64,000 bases of DNA. Origin: an uncultured bacterium. Its GTDB lineage: Bacteria; Pseudomonadota; Alphaproteobacteria; Sphingomonadales; Sphingomonadaceae. Location of the stretch: positions 62,001 through 126,000 of the forward strand of contig CALOGB020000174.1 in assembly GCA_942636505.2 (NCBI GenBank). The letters run 5' to 3'. Below are positions 26,047 through 36,644 of the stretch, in pieces. The notes below the pieces were generated by a model. That model was not told the origin of the DNA. It did not search any database and saw only the letters and a program-made list of their open reading frames with translations. The first letter of the stretch is position 1. The number at the start of each line of letters is the position of its first letter. Made by a program: the position numbers and the translations under genes.

Positions 26047-27759
26047 ATGGCCTTCACTCCAGCAACCACCGAACAGCGTTTCGTGCTCGACCATGTCGTG
26101 CGGATCGGCGAGATCGCCGCGACCGAACGCTATGCCGCCGCTAGCGACGACGTCGTCGATGCGGTCCTCGAAGGCGTCGGCCAGTTGGCGTCGGGCGAAT
26201 GGGCCCCGCTCAACCGTACCGGCGACACCGTTGGCGCAAAGTGGACCCCCGACGGCGTGGTCATGCCCGACGGCTTCGCGCAGGCGTACAAGGATTACGT
26301 CGAGGGCGGCTGGGGCGGAATCGGCGTCGAGGAGGAATGGGGCGGGCAGGGCCTGCCGTTCGCGATCCAGACCGCGGTGCTCGACACGCTCGGCTCGGCC
26401 AACATGGGCTTCGCGCTGTGCCCGACGCTGACCGTCGGCGCGATCGAGGCGCTCCAGCATCACGGCAGCCCCGAGCAACAGGCGCTCTACCTCCCCCATC
26501 TCGCGACCGGTGAATGGACCGGCACGATGAACCTCACCGAGCCGCAGGCGGGCTCCGATGTCGGCGCACTCCGCGCGACCGCCACGCCGCTCGGTGACGG
26601 CAAATGGTCGATCAAGGGCACCAAGATCTACATCTCGTTCGGCGATCACGACATGGCGCCGAACATCGTCCACCTCGTCCTCGCGCGGACGCCAGGCGCA
26701 CCCGCGGGCACGAAAGGCATCTCGCTCTTCCTCGTCCCCAAGTACCGCCTCCAGGAAGACGGCACGCCGGGCGAGTTCAACGACGTCCGCGTCGTCTCGA
26801 TCGAGCACAAGATGGGCCTCCACGCCTCGCCCACCTGCGTCTTGAGCTTCGGCGACAATGACGACTGCATCGGCGAACTGATCGGCGCCGAGCTCGGCGG
26901 CATCCGCGCGATGTTCACGATGATGAACAACGCGCGGTTGAACGTCGGCCTCCAAGGCGTGCAGGTCGCCGAGGGCGCCACGCAGGGCGCGGTCGCCTAC
27001 GCGCTCGACCGCGTGCAGTCGGCCCGCGCCGGTTCGCCGAACAAGGACTCGGTCAAGATCGTCGAGCATCCCGACGTCCGCCGCATGCTGATGCGGATGA
27101 AGGCGCAGACACAGGCGGCGCGCGCGCTGGTCTATTACGCGGCCGGGCAGGTCGATCGCGCCAATCTCGGCGACCACGCCGCGCGCAATCGCCTCGAACT
27201 CGTCACTCCGCTGGCGAAGGCGCACGGCACCGATCTCGGCAACGAAGTCGCCTCGCTCGGCATCCAGGTCCACGGCGGCATGGGCTATGTCGAGGAAACC
27301 GGCGCCGCACAGTATTTCCGCGATGCCCGCATCACGCCGATCTACGAGGGGACGAACGGCATCCAGGCGGCGGATCTGGTCGGGCGCAAACTGGGGCTCG
27401 ACAATGGCGGTGCGTTCGCCACGCTGATCGCCGACATCCGCGCTGAAGCGAAGGACGAGCGGCTCCTGGCGCTGGTCGACGCGTGCGAAGCGATCGGGCG
27501 TAAACTCGCCACCGCGGACGCCGACGACAAGCTGGCCGCGAGCTACCCCTTCCTGACGATGCTGTCGGTCGCCACCTGTGGCTGGCTGATGGAGCGGCAG
27601 GGCGGTGTCGCCGGAAGCGACGATTTCGGCCGGATGAAAGCGGCGGCAGTGCGTTTCTACCTCGACCAGATCGTCCCCGAGGCGATGGGCCTGAACGCCG
27701 CTGCCAATGCGAGTGCGGCGGTGCTCTACTCGATCGAAGCGGACCTGTTCGCGGCCTGA
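26047..27759 (+). CDS. Acyl-CoA dehydrogenase (DmdC-like)
   Basis: A 570-residue flavoenzyme, longer than the usual 380 because of an extra C-terminal helical part, as in 3-methylmercaptopropionyl-CoA (DmdC) and related dehydrogenases. Core motifs are MNLTEPQAGSDVGALRATA (FAD site), GLASPTCVLSFG-like HASPTCVLSFG, and the C-terminal QYFRDARITPIYEGTNGIQA, which includes the catalytic Glu of the family. The true substrate is unknown; fatty-acid or methylated-sulfur compounds are candidates. It follows sua5 divergently, 47 bp away. It is monocistronic, ending in a repeat nest. Confidence 0.88.
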   Translation: MAFTPATTEQRFVLDHVVRIGEIAATERYAAASDDVVDAVLEGVGQLASGEWAPLNRTGDTVGAKWTPDGVVMPDGFAQAYKDYVEGGWGGIGVEEEWGGQGLPFAIQTAVLDTLGSANMGFALCPTLTVGAIEALQHHGSPEQQALYLPHLATGEWTGTMNLTEPQAGSDVGALRATATPLGDGKWSIKGTKIYISFGDHDMAPNIVHLVLARTPGAPAGTKGISLFLVPKYRLQEDGTPGEFNDVRVVSIEHKMGLHASPTCVLSFGDNDDCIGELIGAELGGIRAMFTMMNNARLNVGLQGVQVAEGATQGAVAYALDRVQSARAGSPNKDSVKIVEHPDVRRMLMRMKAQTQAARALVYYAAGQVDRANLGDHAARNRLELVTPLAKAHGTDLGNEVASLGIQVHGGMGYVEETGAAQYFRDARITPIYEGTNGIQAADLVGRKLGLDNGGAFATLIADIRAEAKDERLLALVDACEAIGRKLATADADDKLAASYPFLTMLSVATCGWLMERQGGVAGSDDFGRMKAAAVRFYLDQIVPEAMGLNAAANASAAVLYSIEADLFAA

Positions 27760-27782
27760 GCAAGCACGGCACCGTCGTCCGC

Positions 27783-27882
27783 CCCCCCGGCGAAGGCCGG
27801 GGCCCAATTGGTGGACGGTTATGATCAACGCTGTGCCCAGTTGCATCCGACGTTCCAATTGGGCCCCGGCCTCCGCCGGGGA
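27783..27882. repeat. Inverted repeat family H, intergenic copy
   Basis: Same arms as the copy inside sua5 (CCCCGGCGAAGGCCGGGGCC and the complement with CAATTGG), but with a different loop. First of four elements of different families filling the 646-bp gap (27760-28405) between the acyl-CoA dehydrogenase and the acetyltransferase. No gene is visible in that gap. Confidence 0.9.
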
Positions 27883-27944
27883 GGTAGCTAGTGGGAAGGC
27901 GGTACAGGCTGTCGCGGAGTGGCACCCAGGCCGCCAGGCCGCCT

Positions 27945-28072
27945 CGATCCTCCCCCGCAAGGGGGAGGTGGCACCGAAGGTGACGGAGGGGGAGGAACAC
28001 GCAACGAAAGTGGCCCTTCCGCCCCCTCCGTCTGGCAAGCGCCAGCCACCTCCCCCTTGCGGGGGAGGATCG
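27945..28072. repeat. Inverted repeat family F, second copy
   Basis: The arms are CGATCCTCCCCCGCAAGGGG and CCTTGCGGGGGAGGATCG, with inner GACGGAGGGGGAGG and CCCCCTCCGTC. Near-identical to the copy next to ftsK. Confidence 0.9.
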
Positions 28073-28110
28073 CGAGGGGCTCCCCCGGTCGCGACAGTCC
28101 CAAACCACAT

Positions 28111-28205
28111 CGTCACGCCGGGCTCGTTCCGGCATCCACCGTTCCGCAGATCCGAGAGAAAGGAGAATGCGGAACGGTGGCCCCCGGAACAAGCCCGGGG
28201 TGACG
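28111..28205. repeat. Inverted repeat family D, second copy
   Basis: Outer arms CGTCACGCCGGGCTCG and CAAGCCCGGGGTGACG, with the inner arms TCCACCGTTCCGC and GCGGAACGGTGG fully complementary. Related to 12194-12292. Confidence 0.85.
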
Positions 28206-28229
28206 AAGCGAGCAGGGGTGGCACCCCAT

Positions 28230-28307
28230 ATCCCGTCCGCCCTGAGCGCAGCAGAAGGGCATGCCCAACGCGCAGGTGCTTCGACTTCGCACAGCACGAA
28301 CGGGGGA
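28230..28307. repeat. Inverted repeat family A, degenerate copy
   Basis: Contains CCCGTCCGCCCTGAGCGCAG and, at the other end, TTCGACTTCGCACAGCACGAACGGG (in part). The arms are related to 4274-4345 but have diverged, so pairing is poor. Bases 28308-28405 hold no repeat and should include the promoter of the acetyltransferase gene. Confidence 0.6.
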
Positions 28308-28405
28308 GGGAGCACTGCGTCACGTACAGCATCCGGTGCCCACTACTCGACGCCCCCGCCCAACGGACGGTATGGGGAAACAGAAAATCTCTGAAAGCCC
28401 GACCG

Positions 28406-29221
28406 ATGTTCGACCTCGAAGCCTATCTCCTCCGTGTCGCGATGCCCGCGCGGCCCACGCTCGACTCGATCGGCCTCGGCCGCCTCCAGCACGCGCACCG
28501 TCTCGCCATCCCGTTCGAGGATCTCGACGTCGTCCTCGGCCGCGGCATCGCGATCGACAGCACATCGGTCTTCGCCAAGCTCGTCACCGCACGGCGCGGC
28601 GGCTATTGCTTCGAGCACAACCGGCTGTTCCTGGATGCGCTCAAAGAACTCGGTTTCACCGCACGCCCGTTGCTGGCCCGCGTCTGGATCGCCGCCACCG
28701 ACGTACCGCCGCTCACGCACACCTTCGCGCTGGTGACGATCGATGGCCAGGACTGGATCGCCGACACCGGCTTCGGCGGCAGCTACACGCCCGTCCTCCC
28801 GCTCGCCGACGGCGCCGAGGCGACCGCTCCCGATGGCGCCCGCTTCCGGCTGGAAGCGACCGAACAAGGCTGGATGCTGCTCCGCGACGGCGATCCGATG
28901 ACCACCGATGGTCGCGGCGAAACGGGAGGATTCCAGCCGCAATACAGCTTCACGCTCGCGCAAGTGTTCGATGCGGACTTGGCAATGTCTAACCACTGGA
29001 CCTCGACCGCGCCGTCCAGTCGATTCACCCACACCCCGATCGCCAGCATCGTCCTCCCGAACGGCTTCGCGTCGCTGATCGGCCGCAACTACCGCCGGCG
29101 CTCGGGCACCGACACGACGGTCGGAGAGATCACGGACCCGCGCGTCTACCGCATCCGCATGAGCCTGTTGTTCGGGATCGACCTGAGCGTCGAGGACGTC
29201 GCAGCGCTGGGGTTGTTCTGA
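28406..29221 (+). CDS. Arylamine N-acetyltransferase
   Basis: A 271-residue NAT moving acetyl from acetyl-CoA to aromatic amines and hydrazines. The catalytic triad is visible: Cys in ARRGGYCFEHN near residue 72, His in PLTHTFALV and Asp in DWIADTGFGG. The N-terminal LQHAHRLAIPFEDLDV is also conserved. ATG 28406 is the first in-frame start after the repeat nest; the open frame reaching back to 27707 is repeat-encoded. The Shine-Dalgarno is weak (GAAAG). Confidence 0.92.
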   Translation: MFDLEAYLLRVAMPARPTLDSIGLGRLQHAHRLAIPFEDLDVVLGRGIAIDSTSVFAKLVTARRGGYCFEHNRLFLDALKELGFTARPLLARVWIAATDVPPLTHTFALVTIDGQDWIADTGFGGSYTPVLPLADGAEATAPDGARFRLEATEQGWMLLRDGDPMTTDGRGETGGFQPQYSFTLAQVFDADLAMSNHWTSTAPSSRFTHTPIASIVLPNGFASLIGRNYRRRSGTDTTVGEITDPRVYRIRMSLLFGIDLSVEDVAALGLF

Positions 29222-29236
29222 AGTTCAACCCCACTT

Positions 29237-29386
29237 CCGTTCGTGCTGAGTAGCGACCGAGTAGCTCCGTCAGGAGCGTATCGAGGGTGCGTATCGAAGC
29301 ATGGGTTCCCCGCGCCAACCTGTCCTTCGATACGTCCTCTCGATACGCCGCTTCGCGCCTACTCGATGACTACTCAGGACGAACGG
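29237..29386. repeat. Inverted repeat family A, long copy
   Basis: The outer arms are CCGTTCGTGCTGAGTAG and CTACTCAGGACGAACGG. Inside are further paired blocks such as CGTATCGA and TCGATACG. It fills the convergent gap between the acetyltransferase and the GntR regulator. Confidence 0.85.
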
Positions 29387-29460
29387 GGGGGAGCACGAAC
29401 GGGACAGGGTGAAGACAAACGCAAGGGGCAGAGGAGGCGAAGGAAATCGCTCGCAGCGGC

Positions 29461-29817
29461 TCAGGCCCGCTCCCGCTCCAGCAGATCATGCGCATCCAAT
29501 CCCAACAGATCGATATGCCCCAAGATCCGCGGCCACTGAGTCGTCACGAAATTCTCGCGCTCCGCCACCCGCAACGCCTCGGCGGCACCCGGCATCACGA
29601 ACATCCCGACGCCGCGCCGAACCTCGACATAGCCGTCGTCCTGAAAGCTCTGATACGCCTTGGCGACCGTCAGCGGGTTAGCCCCCTGCTCCGCGGCAAA
29701 CGCGCGCACCGACGGCAATTGGTCCCCCGCACGATAGTCGCCTCGCAAGATCCCCGCGGCGATCGTGCTGCGAAGGCGGATATATACGGGGCTGTCGTCG
29801 CTGCTGAGCGCTGTCAT
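29461..29817 (-). CDS. GntR-family transcriptional regulator (YtrA type)
   Basis: A 118-residue regulator. The winged helix covers residues 9-75 with LRSTIAAGILRGDYRAGDQLPSVR and ANPLTVAKAYQSFQDDGYVEVRRGVGMFV (quoted in parts), the classic GntR pattern. The remaining 40 residues form a short helical tail typical of the YtrA subgroup. Such regulators usually control a neighbouring ABC transporter, but none is here. The preceding gene on the strand is a nitroreductase, 37 bp upstream, so the pair may be an operon. Confidence 0.9.
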   Translation of the reverse strand: MTALSSDDSPVYIRLRSTIAAGILRGDYRAGDQLPSVRAFAAEQGANPLTVAKAYQSFQDDGYVEVRRGVGMFVMPGAAEALRVAERENFVTTQWPRILGHIDLLGLDAHDLLERERA

Positions 29818-29854
29818 GCTGTTCTAATACAGCAATCTGGCGGAAAGTCGAGGC

Positions 29855-30430
29855 TCAGGATTCCCAATGGCTTACGAGCCGTGCCATATCCGGGCGAGGC
29901 CGTTCGTCGAGCGCGCGCGACGGCGTGCCGATGAACATGAACCCCGCGATCCGCTCCGCCGCCGTCCCGAACGCATCGCGCACTAAGTCCGAATAGGCCG
30001 GCCATCCCGTCAGCCAGCCCCCCGCAAACCCCTCCGCATGCACCGCATGGAGCAGGTTCATGCACGCCGCCCCCGCCGAAAGCTCCTGCTCCCAAAGCGG
30101 AATCTTGCTCTCCTTCGGCGACGACAGCACGACCACCAGCGTCGGCGCCTGATGCGCGAACTGGTCGAGCGACTCGAGTTCGGTCCGCGACGCCGAAGGC
30201 CGCTCCGCGAGGTACGCGTCCGTAATCAGCGTCGACAGTGCCGCGCGGTGGTCGTCACCCACGACGACGAACCGCCACGGCGCGAGTTTGCCGTGATCGG
30301 GCGTCCGTGCCGCGATCTCGAGGATCGTCGCCAGCTGGTAGGAATCGGGGCCGGGCGCGATCAGGTCGCGCGGCTTGCCCGAGCGGCGGGTGGCGAGCAG
30401 CGAGAGCGGCGTGGAGCGGTCGTTGAGCAT
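29855..30430 (-). CDS. Nitroreductase-family flavoprotein (YdjA-like)
   Basis: 191 residues with the short YdjA/TdsD-like nitroreductase layout: RRSGKPRDL (FMN-binding Arg/Ser), ARTPDHGKLAPWRFVVV and the C-terminal GFMFIGTPSRALDERPRP. These enzymes reduce nitro groups or quinones with NAD(P)H. Substrate unknown. The gene is divergent from the peptide transporter, with 117 bp between them. Confidence 0.9.
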   Translation of the reverse strand: MLNDRSTPLSLLATRRSGKPRDLIAPGPDSYQLATILEIAARTPDHGKLAPWRFVVVGDDHRAALSTLITDAYLAERPSASRTELESLDQFAHQAPTLVVVLSSPKESKIPLWEQELSAGAACMNLLHAVHAEGFAGGWLTGWPAYSDLVRDAFGTAAERIAGFMFIGTPSRALDERPRPDMARLVSHWES

Positions 30431-30547
30431 GTCGCGGAAGATAAGCCCTGATGAGCGATATTTACAGGCCGAGCTTTGCCGCTAGGTTGCGCGCCATAAC
30501 GGCCCCGCGTTCGACGGCGGCCAAGACGAGTATCAGGGAGCGTAAGA

Positions 30548-32341
30548 ATGGTGGACACCCCGACCGCGGACACCCCGCGAGAGCCGGATATCACCCATAT
30601 CAACCCGGCGTCCGGCGAAACCTGGTTCGGACATCCCCGCCAGCTCGCGCGGCTGTTCACCACCGAAGCGTGGGAGCGGTTCGGCTATTACGGCATGCGC
30701 GCGCTGCTCACACTGTACCTCACCAAACATTTCGTGTTCGGCGACCGCGAGGCGACCGGGCTGTACGGCGGCTATACCGCATTGGTGTACCTGACTCCGC
30801 TGGTCGGCGGGTATCTGGCGGACCAGTATCTCGGCTCCAAGCGTGCCGTAAAATTCGGCGCGATCATCATGGCGCTCGGCTATCTGCTGCTCTGCTTCGG
30901 CGGCGAGACTGCCAAGCCGTACGCGACGATCGCCAACCAGCGTTACGCGATCGAAGTCGTCGACCAGGCCGACAGCGAAGTCCGCTACCTCGTCGACGGC
31001 GCGAACAAGCTGAAGATCAAGGGTAACGACGACGGCACCGTCTCGCTGCTCGCCCCCGACGGCTCGACCGCACGCACGGTCGAGAAGGGCGGCTTCGAAT
31101 CCGGCGCCGAACGCAGCAGCTTCTACGTCACGATCATGTTGCTCGCGCTCTGCATGATCTCGGTCGGCAACGGCTTCTTCAAGCCCAACATCTCCACGAT
31201 GGTCGGCGAACTCTACGCGCAGGGCGACAAGCGCCGCGACGCCGGGTTCACGATCTTCTACATGGGGATCAACCTCGGCTCGCTGTTCTCGCAGCTGCTC
31301 TGCCCGTTCCTCGCGGTCGCGGTCGGCTGGTGGGCCGGCTTCGGCCTCGCCGCGATCGGCATGCTCGCCTCGTGGACGCTGATCCAGTTCGATGGCGGCA
31401 AGCTCGACGGCTACGGCGAGCCCCCGGTCCGCACCGGTCCCGATCGTGCGCTCGGCATCTATGCGCTCGCACTGCTCGGTATCCCGATCTTCTACCTGCT
31501 GTTCGTCAACCTCATGAACGCCGTGCCGCCGGTACCGGGCTCCGGGATCGTCGGCTACATCGCCTCGCTGTCGCTGATGGGCAAATTGCTGTTCGGCACG
31601 TTCCTGATCGCGGTGCCCGGCATCCTGATCTGGTCGTTTATCAACGGGGAGCGTCGCGAGTTCCAGATGATGCTCGCGGCGATGGTGCTGATCGTGTTCA
31701 ACGTCGTGTTCTGGACGCTGTTCGAGCAGGCTGGGTCGAGCCTCACGCTGTTCGCGGATCGCAACACCGACCTCAGCGTGTTCGGCCTTTTCAGCATCTC
31801 GGCCGGCCAGACGCAGTTCTTCAACGCGTTCTTCATCGTCGCGCTCGCGCCGGTGATGTCGATCCTGTGGACCAAGCTCGCCGCCAAGGGCATCGAGCCG
31901 TCGATCCCGGTCAAGTTCGGCATCGCGCTGATCGGCGTCGGCGTCGGCTTCCTGTTTCTCGTCTGGGGCGCAAGCATGGTCGGGCCTTCGTTCAAGGTCG
32001 CGATCTGGTGGCTGGCAGGTCTGTATTTCATCCACTCGTTCGCCGAGCTCTGCATCTCGCCGGTCGGCCTCAGCATGATCACCAAGCTGTCGATCGCGCG
32101 CGTCGTCGGGCTGATGATGGGCGTCTGGTTCCTGTCGATCTCGGTCGCGCAGTATGTGGCCGGCGTCGTCGCCCAGGTCGCGAGCGTCGAGACGGTCGGC
32201 GGCCAGGTGACCAATTTGAAGGTCAGCCTCGACACCTATGCCGGCGTGTTCTGGACGATCGGGCTCGTGTCCGCCGGGATCGGCGTCGTGCTGCTGCTGA
32301 TCTCGCCGCTGATCAAGAAGTGGATGCACGGCGTTCAGTGA
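30548..32341 (+). CDS. Proton-dependent oligopeptide transporter (POT/PTR family)
   Basis: A 597-residue inner-membrane symporter for di- and tripeptides. The first helix has the proton-coupling EAWERFGYYG motif (ExxERF-type). The PTR2 signature FYMGINLGSLFSQLLCPFLA follows, along with GNGFFKPNISTMVG. About 14 hydrophobic spans are visible. A soluble insert of about 65 residues lies between the third and fourth spans (from ETAKPY to GAERSS), longer than in E. coli DtpA. The ATG has AGGGAG upstream. Confidence 0.92.
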   Translation: MVDTPTADTPREPDITHINPASGETWFGHPRQLARLFTTEAWERFGYYGMRALLTLYLTKHFVFGDREATGLYGGYTALVYLTPLVGGYLADQYLGSKRAVKFGAIIMALGYLLLCFGGETAKPYATIANQRYAIEVVDQADSEVRYLVDGANKLKIKGNDDGTVSLLAPDGSTARTVEKGGFESGAERSSFYVTIMLLALCMISVGNGFFKPNISTMVGELYAQGDKRRDAGFTIFYMGINLGSLFSQLLCPFLAVAVGWWAGFGLAAIGMLASWTLIQFDGGKLDGYGEPPVRTGPDRALGIYALALLGIPIFYLLFVNLMNAVPPVPGSGIVGYIASLSLMGKLLFGTFLIAVPGILIWSFINGERREFQMMLAAMVLIVFNVVFWTLFEQAGSSLTLFADRNTDLSVFGLFSISAGQTQFFNAFFIVALAPVMSILWTKLAAKGIEPSIPVKFGIALIGVGVGFLFLVWGASMVGPSFKVAIWWLAGLYFIHSFAELCISPVGLSMITKLSIARVVGLMMGVWFLSISVAQYVAGVVAQVASVETVGGQVTNLKVSLDTYAGVFWTIGLVSAGIGVVLLLISPLIKKWMHGVQ

Positions 32342-32350
32342 GTAAACCAG

Positions 32351-32459
32351 TTCCCCTCCCGCTTGCGGGAGGGGCTAGGGGAGGGCGCGACGTACGTACT
32401 GGCGTCCGGTGTGCGAGGCACGCCCCTCCCCCGACCCCTCCCGCAGGCGGGAGGGGAGA
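32351..32459. repeat. Intergenic inverted repeat, family I
   Basis: The arms are CCCCTCCCGCTTGCGGGAGG and CCTCCCGCAGGCGGGAGGGG, each self-complementary, with inner CTAGGGGAGGGCG and CGCCCCTCCCCCG. It occupies the convergent gap between the peptide transporter and the aldo/keto reductase. Confidence 0.88.
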
Positions 32460-32462
32460 AGA

Positions 32463-33429
<967 letters not shown>

Positions 33430-33455
<26 letters not shown>

Positions 33456-34707
33456 GCGGAATCTCCTGAGCGCCGACGCCGTTTCGATCGGAGCGGGCTG
33501 ATACGGAGATGGTAACGGCGGTGTCCATCGTCACGTTCCCGACGGTACGAAACAGGTCGGGCACGGTCTCTACCGCGATGAACAGCCCTAGAGCCTCGAT
33601 CGGCACCCCCATCGCGATCGCAACCGGCGCGACCGAGGCTATGAAACTCACCGTGCCCGGTAGCGAGACCGATCCCATCGTGGTGATCGCCGCGGTCGCG
33701 ATCCCTGCCGCCAACTGCCCCGGCCCAATCGGCACGCCGACCAGATGCGCGACGTACAGCGCGACCGCGAGGTTCATCGCCGGGCTGGTCGCGCGGAATA
33801 CCGCGACCGCCAGCGGCAGCACGATCCCGGCGGTGGCAGGAGAGGCGCCGAGCTCGACGGAGCCCTTGAGCATCGCCGGCAGCGAGGCAAGCGACGACTG
33901 CGTACTGATCGCCACCGCCTGTGCCGGCGCGACCGCGCGCGCAAAGCGCCCGAACCGCACGCGTCCGCCGATCATCCCGACCGGATACGCCGCGATCAGC
34001 ACCACTACACCGATCGCCGAGACACAAACGATGTAATGCACCAGCGCACCGAACGCAGCGGTGCCGGTCCGCGCGCCGACCCCGTAGGCGAGCGCGAAGA
34101 TGCCGATCGGCGCGAGCTTCAACACCCAACCGATCACGATCAGCAGGGCGTCGACGACCGCCTGGAAAAACCCGGTCAGGATACTGCGCTGCGCTTCGGG
34201 CAATTGCGTGACCGCGAACGCGAACGCCAGCGCGAACACGGTCAAAGGCAGGAACGCGTCTCCCGCCGCCGCCGCGACGACGTTGGTCGGCACGATCGTA
34301 TCGAAGAACGCACCGATCCCCGGCACCGACCCGACCGGCGCGGTGGTCGTCAGCGCAGTGCGGAGTGCGGTCGCGAGACCAGCGGGCAACGGCCACGCTT
34401 CGAGCAGCAACGGCGTCACCAGTGCGGACATGATCGTCACTGCCCACAGGATCGCGACCATCATGACCAGCGCGCGGATCGTGATCCGTCCCGCGCGTGC
34501 CGCCTCGGCCGTCGCGCCGATTCCCGTGACGAGCAATGAGACGATCAACGGCACGATCACCATCTGCAGCCCGTGCAGCCACGCCGAGCCGATCGGCTGC
34601 GTCACCGCGGTGACCGCGATCGCCTGGGACGGCGCGAGCGCGGCGGCGAGGATGCCGATCGCGATGCCGCCGATGAGGGCGATCAGGATCCGTGTAGCCT
34701 GCGACAT
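33430..34707 (-). CDS. Dicarboxylate/amino acid:cation symporter (DAACS family)
   Basis: 425 residues with about eight membrane spans and two re-entrant loops. Family motifs are the HP1 serine-rich-like [13 protein letters not shown] and the later [21 protein letters not shown], with the NxxxD-like segment [18 protein letters not shown] in TM7. The N-terminal [18 protein letters not shown] is also characteristic. It should take up C4-dicarboxylates or acidic amino acids with sodium or protons. Operon with the aldo/keto reductase. Transcription diverges from glmM. Confidence 0.9.
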
Positions 34708-34775
34708 GCTCGCCCTTCGTGATTTACCGCGCTATCAGCGGTGCAAACCCCGATACCGGACGGAAAGCGGACGCG

Positions 34776-36116
34776 ATGGCAAGGAAATATTTCGGCACCG
34801 ATGGCATTCGTGGCGCCACCAACGTCTCGCCGATGACGGCGGCGATGGCGATGAAGGTCGGCATGGCGGCAGGCGCATACTTCCTGCGCGGCGATCACCG
34901 CCACCGCGTCGTGATCGGCAAGGACACGCGGCTGTCGGGTTATATGCTCGAATCCGCGCTGGTCGCGGGCTTTACCAGCGTCGGCATGGACGTCGTCATG
35001 GTCGGCCCGATGCCGACGCCCGCGGTGGCGATGCTCACCCAGTCGATGCGCGCGGATATCGGCGTCATGATCTCCGCCAGCCACAATGCCTATGGCGACA
35101 ACGGGATCAAACTGTTCGGCCCCGACGGTTACAAGCTGTCGGACGAGGCGGAGGAAGCGATTGAAGCCTTGATCGATGGCGACATTCCGCTCGTGCCGTC
35201 GAGCCAGATCGGCCGGGCCAGGCGTATCGACGACGCGCAGGGGCGGTACATCCACTTTGCCAAGTCGACCTTCCCCGAAAACCTGCGCCTCGACGGCATG
35301 CGCGTCGTGATCGATTGCGCGAACGGCGCAGCGTACAAGGTCGCGCCATCGGCCTTGTGGGAACTGGGTGCGGATATCGTCGCGATCGGCGTCACGCCCA
35401 ACGGTACCAATATCAACGACGGCGTCGGCTCGACCGCGCCGCAGACAATCGCCGAGACGGTGGTCGCCAGCGGCGCGGACATCGGCATCGCGCTCGACGG
35501 CGACGCGGATCGCCTGATCGTCGTCGATGAGACCGGCACGATCGTCGACGGTGACCAGTTGATGGCGACGATCGCGGCAAGCTGGGCGCGGCAGGGGCGG
35601 CTGGCGGGCGGTGGCCTCGTCGCGACGGTGATGTCGAACCTGGGCCTGGAGCGCCACCTTGCGGCACAGGGCCTCGGCCTCGTCCGGACCAAGGTCGGCG
35701 ACCGCCACGTGCTCGAGAAGATGCGCTCGAGCGGCTACAATGTCGGCGGCGAGCAGTCGGGCCACATCATCCTGTCCGACTATGCGACCACCGGCGACGG
35801 ATTGGTCGCGGCGCTGCAGATCCTGGCGGAGGTCAAGCGTTCGGGCGCACTGGCGAGCGAAGTGCTGCACCGCTTCGAACCCTTGCCGCAATTACTCAAG
35901 AACGTCCGCTTCGCCGGTGGCAAGCCACTCGACGATGATGCCGTAAAGGCGGTGATCGCGCAGGCCGAGGCCGAGCTCGTCGGCAACGGACGTCTGGTCA
36001 TCCGTCCATCGGGCACCGAACCGGTGATCCGCGTAATGGCGGAAGGCGACGACCCGGCACAGGTCGAGCGTGTCGTCGACCGAATCTGCGACGCCGTCCG
36101 GAAGGCCGCCGCCTGA
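34776..36116 (+). CDS. glmM: Phosphoglucosamine mutase
   Basis: A 446-residue enzyme turning glucosamine-6-phosphate into glucosamine-1-phosphate for peptidoglycan and LPS. The four expected motifs are [10 protein letters not shown] at the N-terminus, the phosphoserine in [14 protein letters not shown] near residue 100, the metal loop ALDGDADRL and the sugar loop GEQSGHII. The phosphate-binding [12 protein letters not shown] lies near the end. The ATG at 34776 precedes KYFGTDG; its stop overlaps the next gene in TGATG. Confidence 0.96.
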   Translation: MARKYFGTDGIRGATNVSPMTAAMAMKVGMAAGAYFLRGDHRHRVVIGKDTRLSGYMLESALVAGFTSVGMDVVMVGPMPTPAVAMLTQSMRADIGVMISASHNAYGDNGIKLFGPDGYKLSDEAEEAIEALIDGDIPLVPSSQIGRARRIDDAQGRYIHFAKSTFPENLRLDGMRVVIDCANGAAYKVAPSALWELGADIVAIGVTPNGTNINDGVGSTAPQTIAETVVASGADIGIALDGDADRLIVVDETGTIVDGDQLMATIAASWARQGRLAGGGLVATVMSNLGLERHLAAQGLGLVRTKVGDRHVLEKMRSSGYNVGGEQSGHIILSDYATTGDGLVAALQILAEVKRSGALASEVLHRFEPLPQLLKNVRFAGGKPLDDDAVKAVIAQAEAELVGNGRLVIRPSGTEPVIRVMAEGDDPAQVERVVDRICDAVRKAAA

Positions 36117-36331
36117 TGCTGGAGATGCGCCCCATCTGCGAACGCTGCACCGCCGAGCTGCCCGCCGACGCCCCGGGCGCGTTCATCTGCTCGTTCGAAT
36201 GCACCTTCTGCGCGGAATGCGCCGATGCACTCGACGAGCGGTGTCCCAACTGCGGCGGCGAATTGCTGGACCGCCCGACGAGGCTTGGCGAAGCACCACC
36301 GCAAAAGCCGGCAGGGGGCAGGCGGCACTAG
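36116..36331 (+). CDS. DUF1272-family small cysteine-rich protein
   Basis: 71 residues. It has MRPICERCTAELP, FICSFECTFCAECAD and CPNCGGEL: four Cys-x2-Cys or similar pairs suited to one or two zinc ions, as in DUF1272. The function of this family is unknown. It overlaps the glmM stop by one base, so it is co-transcribed with glmM. The C-terminus is a short basic tail. Confidence 0.85.
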   Translation: MLEMRPICERCTAELPADAPGAFICSFECTFCAECADALDERCPNCGGELLDRPTRLGEAPPQKPAGGRRH

Positions 36332-36367
36332 GCGCCGTTCGGGCAAGCACCACCTAAACACTTCTAC

Positions 36368-36470
36368 CACCCCGGCGAAGGCCGGGGCCCAATTGGGAAG
36401 GTCGAAGTAACGGAGCGCTATCCTCAGTCAGCAACCTCTCCCAATTGGGCCCCGGCCTCCGCCGGGGTGG
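36368..36470. repeat. Inverted repeat family H, third copy
   Basis: The arms are CCCCGGCGAAGGCCGGGGCC with CAATTGG and the complement ending GCCGGGG, around a different 45-nt loop. It lies in the 313-bp gap (36332-36644) between the DUF1272 gene and thiD, which is otherwise without genes. Confidence 0.9.
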
Positions 36471-36584
36471 TGAAGCGAGGCACACCCCTGTCCTACATCC
36501 GACCGATCATGCCATAGCCGATCCCATGACCGCCAACCGCGCCAACCCCAGTCCGGCATCCCCATTCCAGCCCCGCCTCCGGCA

Positions 36585-36614
36585 AAGTGCAGACCCGCGC
36601 CAGCGTCTGCACTT
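36585..36614. promoter_or_regulatory. Leader hairpin upstream of thiD
   Basis: AAGTGCAGAC (36585-36594) and GTCTGCACTT (36605-36614) are perfect 10-bp arms around a 10-nt loop, 30 nt before the thiD ATG. It does not look like a TPP riboswitch, which needs a larger structure. It could be an operator or an RNA hairpin. Confidence 0.4.
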
Positions 36615-36644
36615 CGTGCACTTCGCCCCGATCTGGGACACTTT

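Noticed and set aside
25315..28332. A 1005-codon minus-strand open frame over the acyl-CoA dehydrogenase
   Set aside because: Antisense to a conserved enzyme and stitched through repeat DNA; no recognisable domain.
27707..28405. A long N-terminal extension of the acetyltransferase
   Set aside because: That stretch is encoded by inverted repeats; the enzyme's conserved start matches ATG 28406.
30533..32329. A 598-codon minus-strand open frame opposite the peptide transporter
   Set aside because: Pure antisense of the transporter, His/Arg/Asp-rich, with no start signal.
36585..36614. A TPP riboswitch before thiD
   Set aside because: The hairpin is too small and the conserved TPP-riboswitch core is not visible in 36332-36644.
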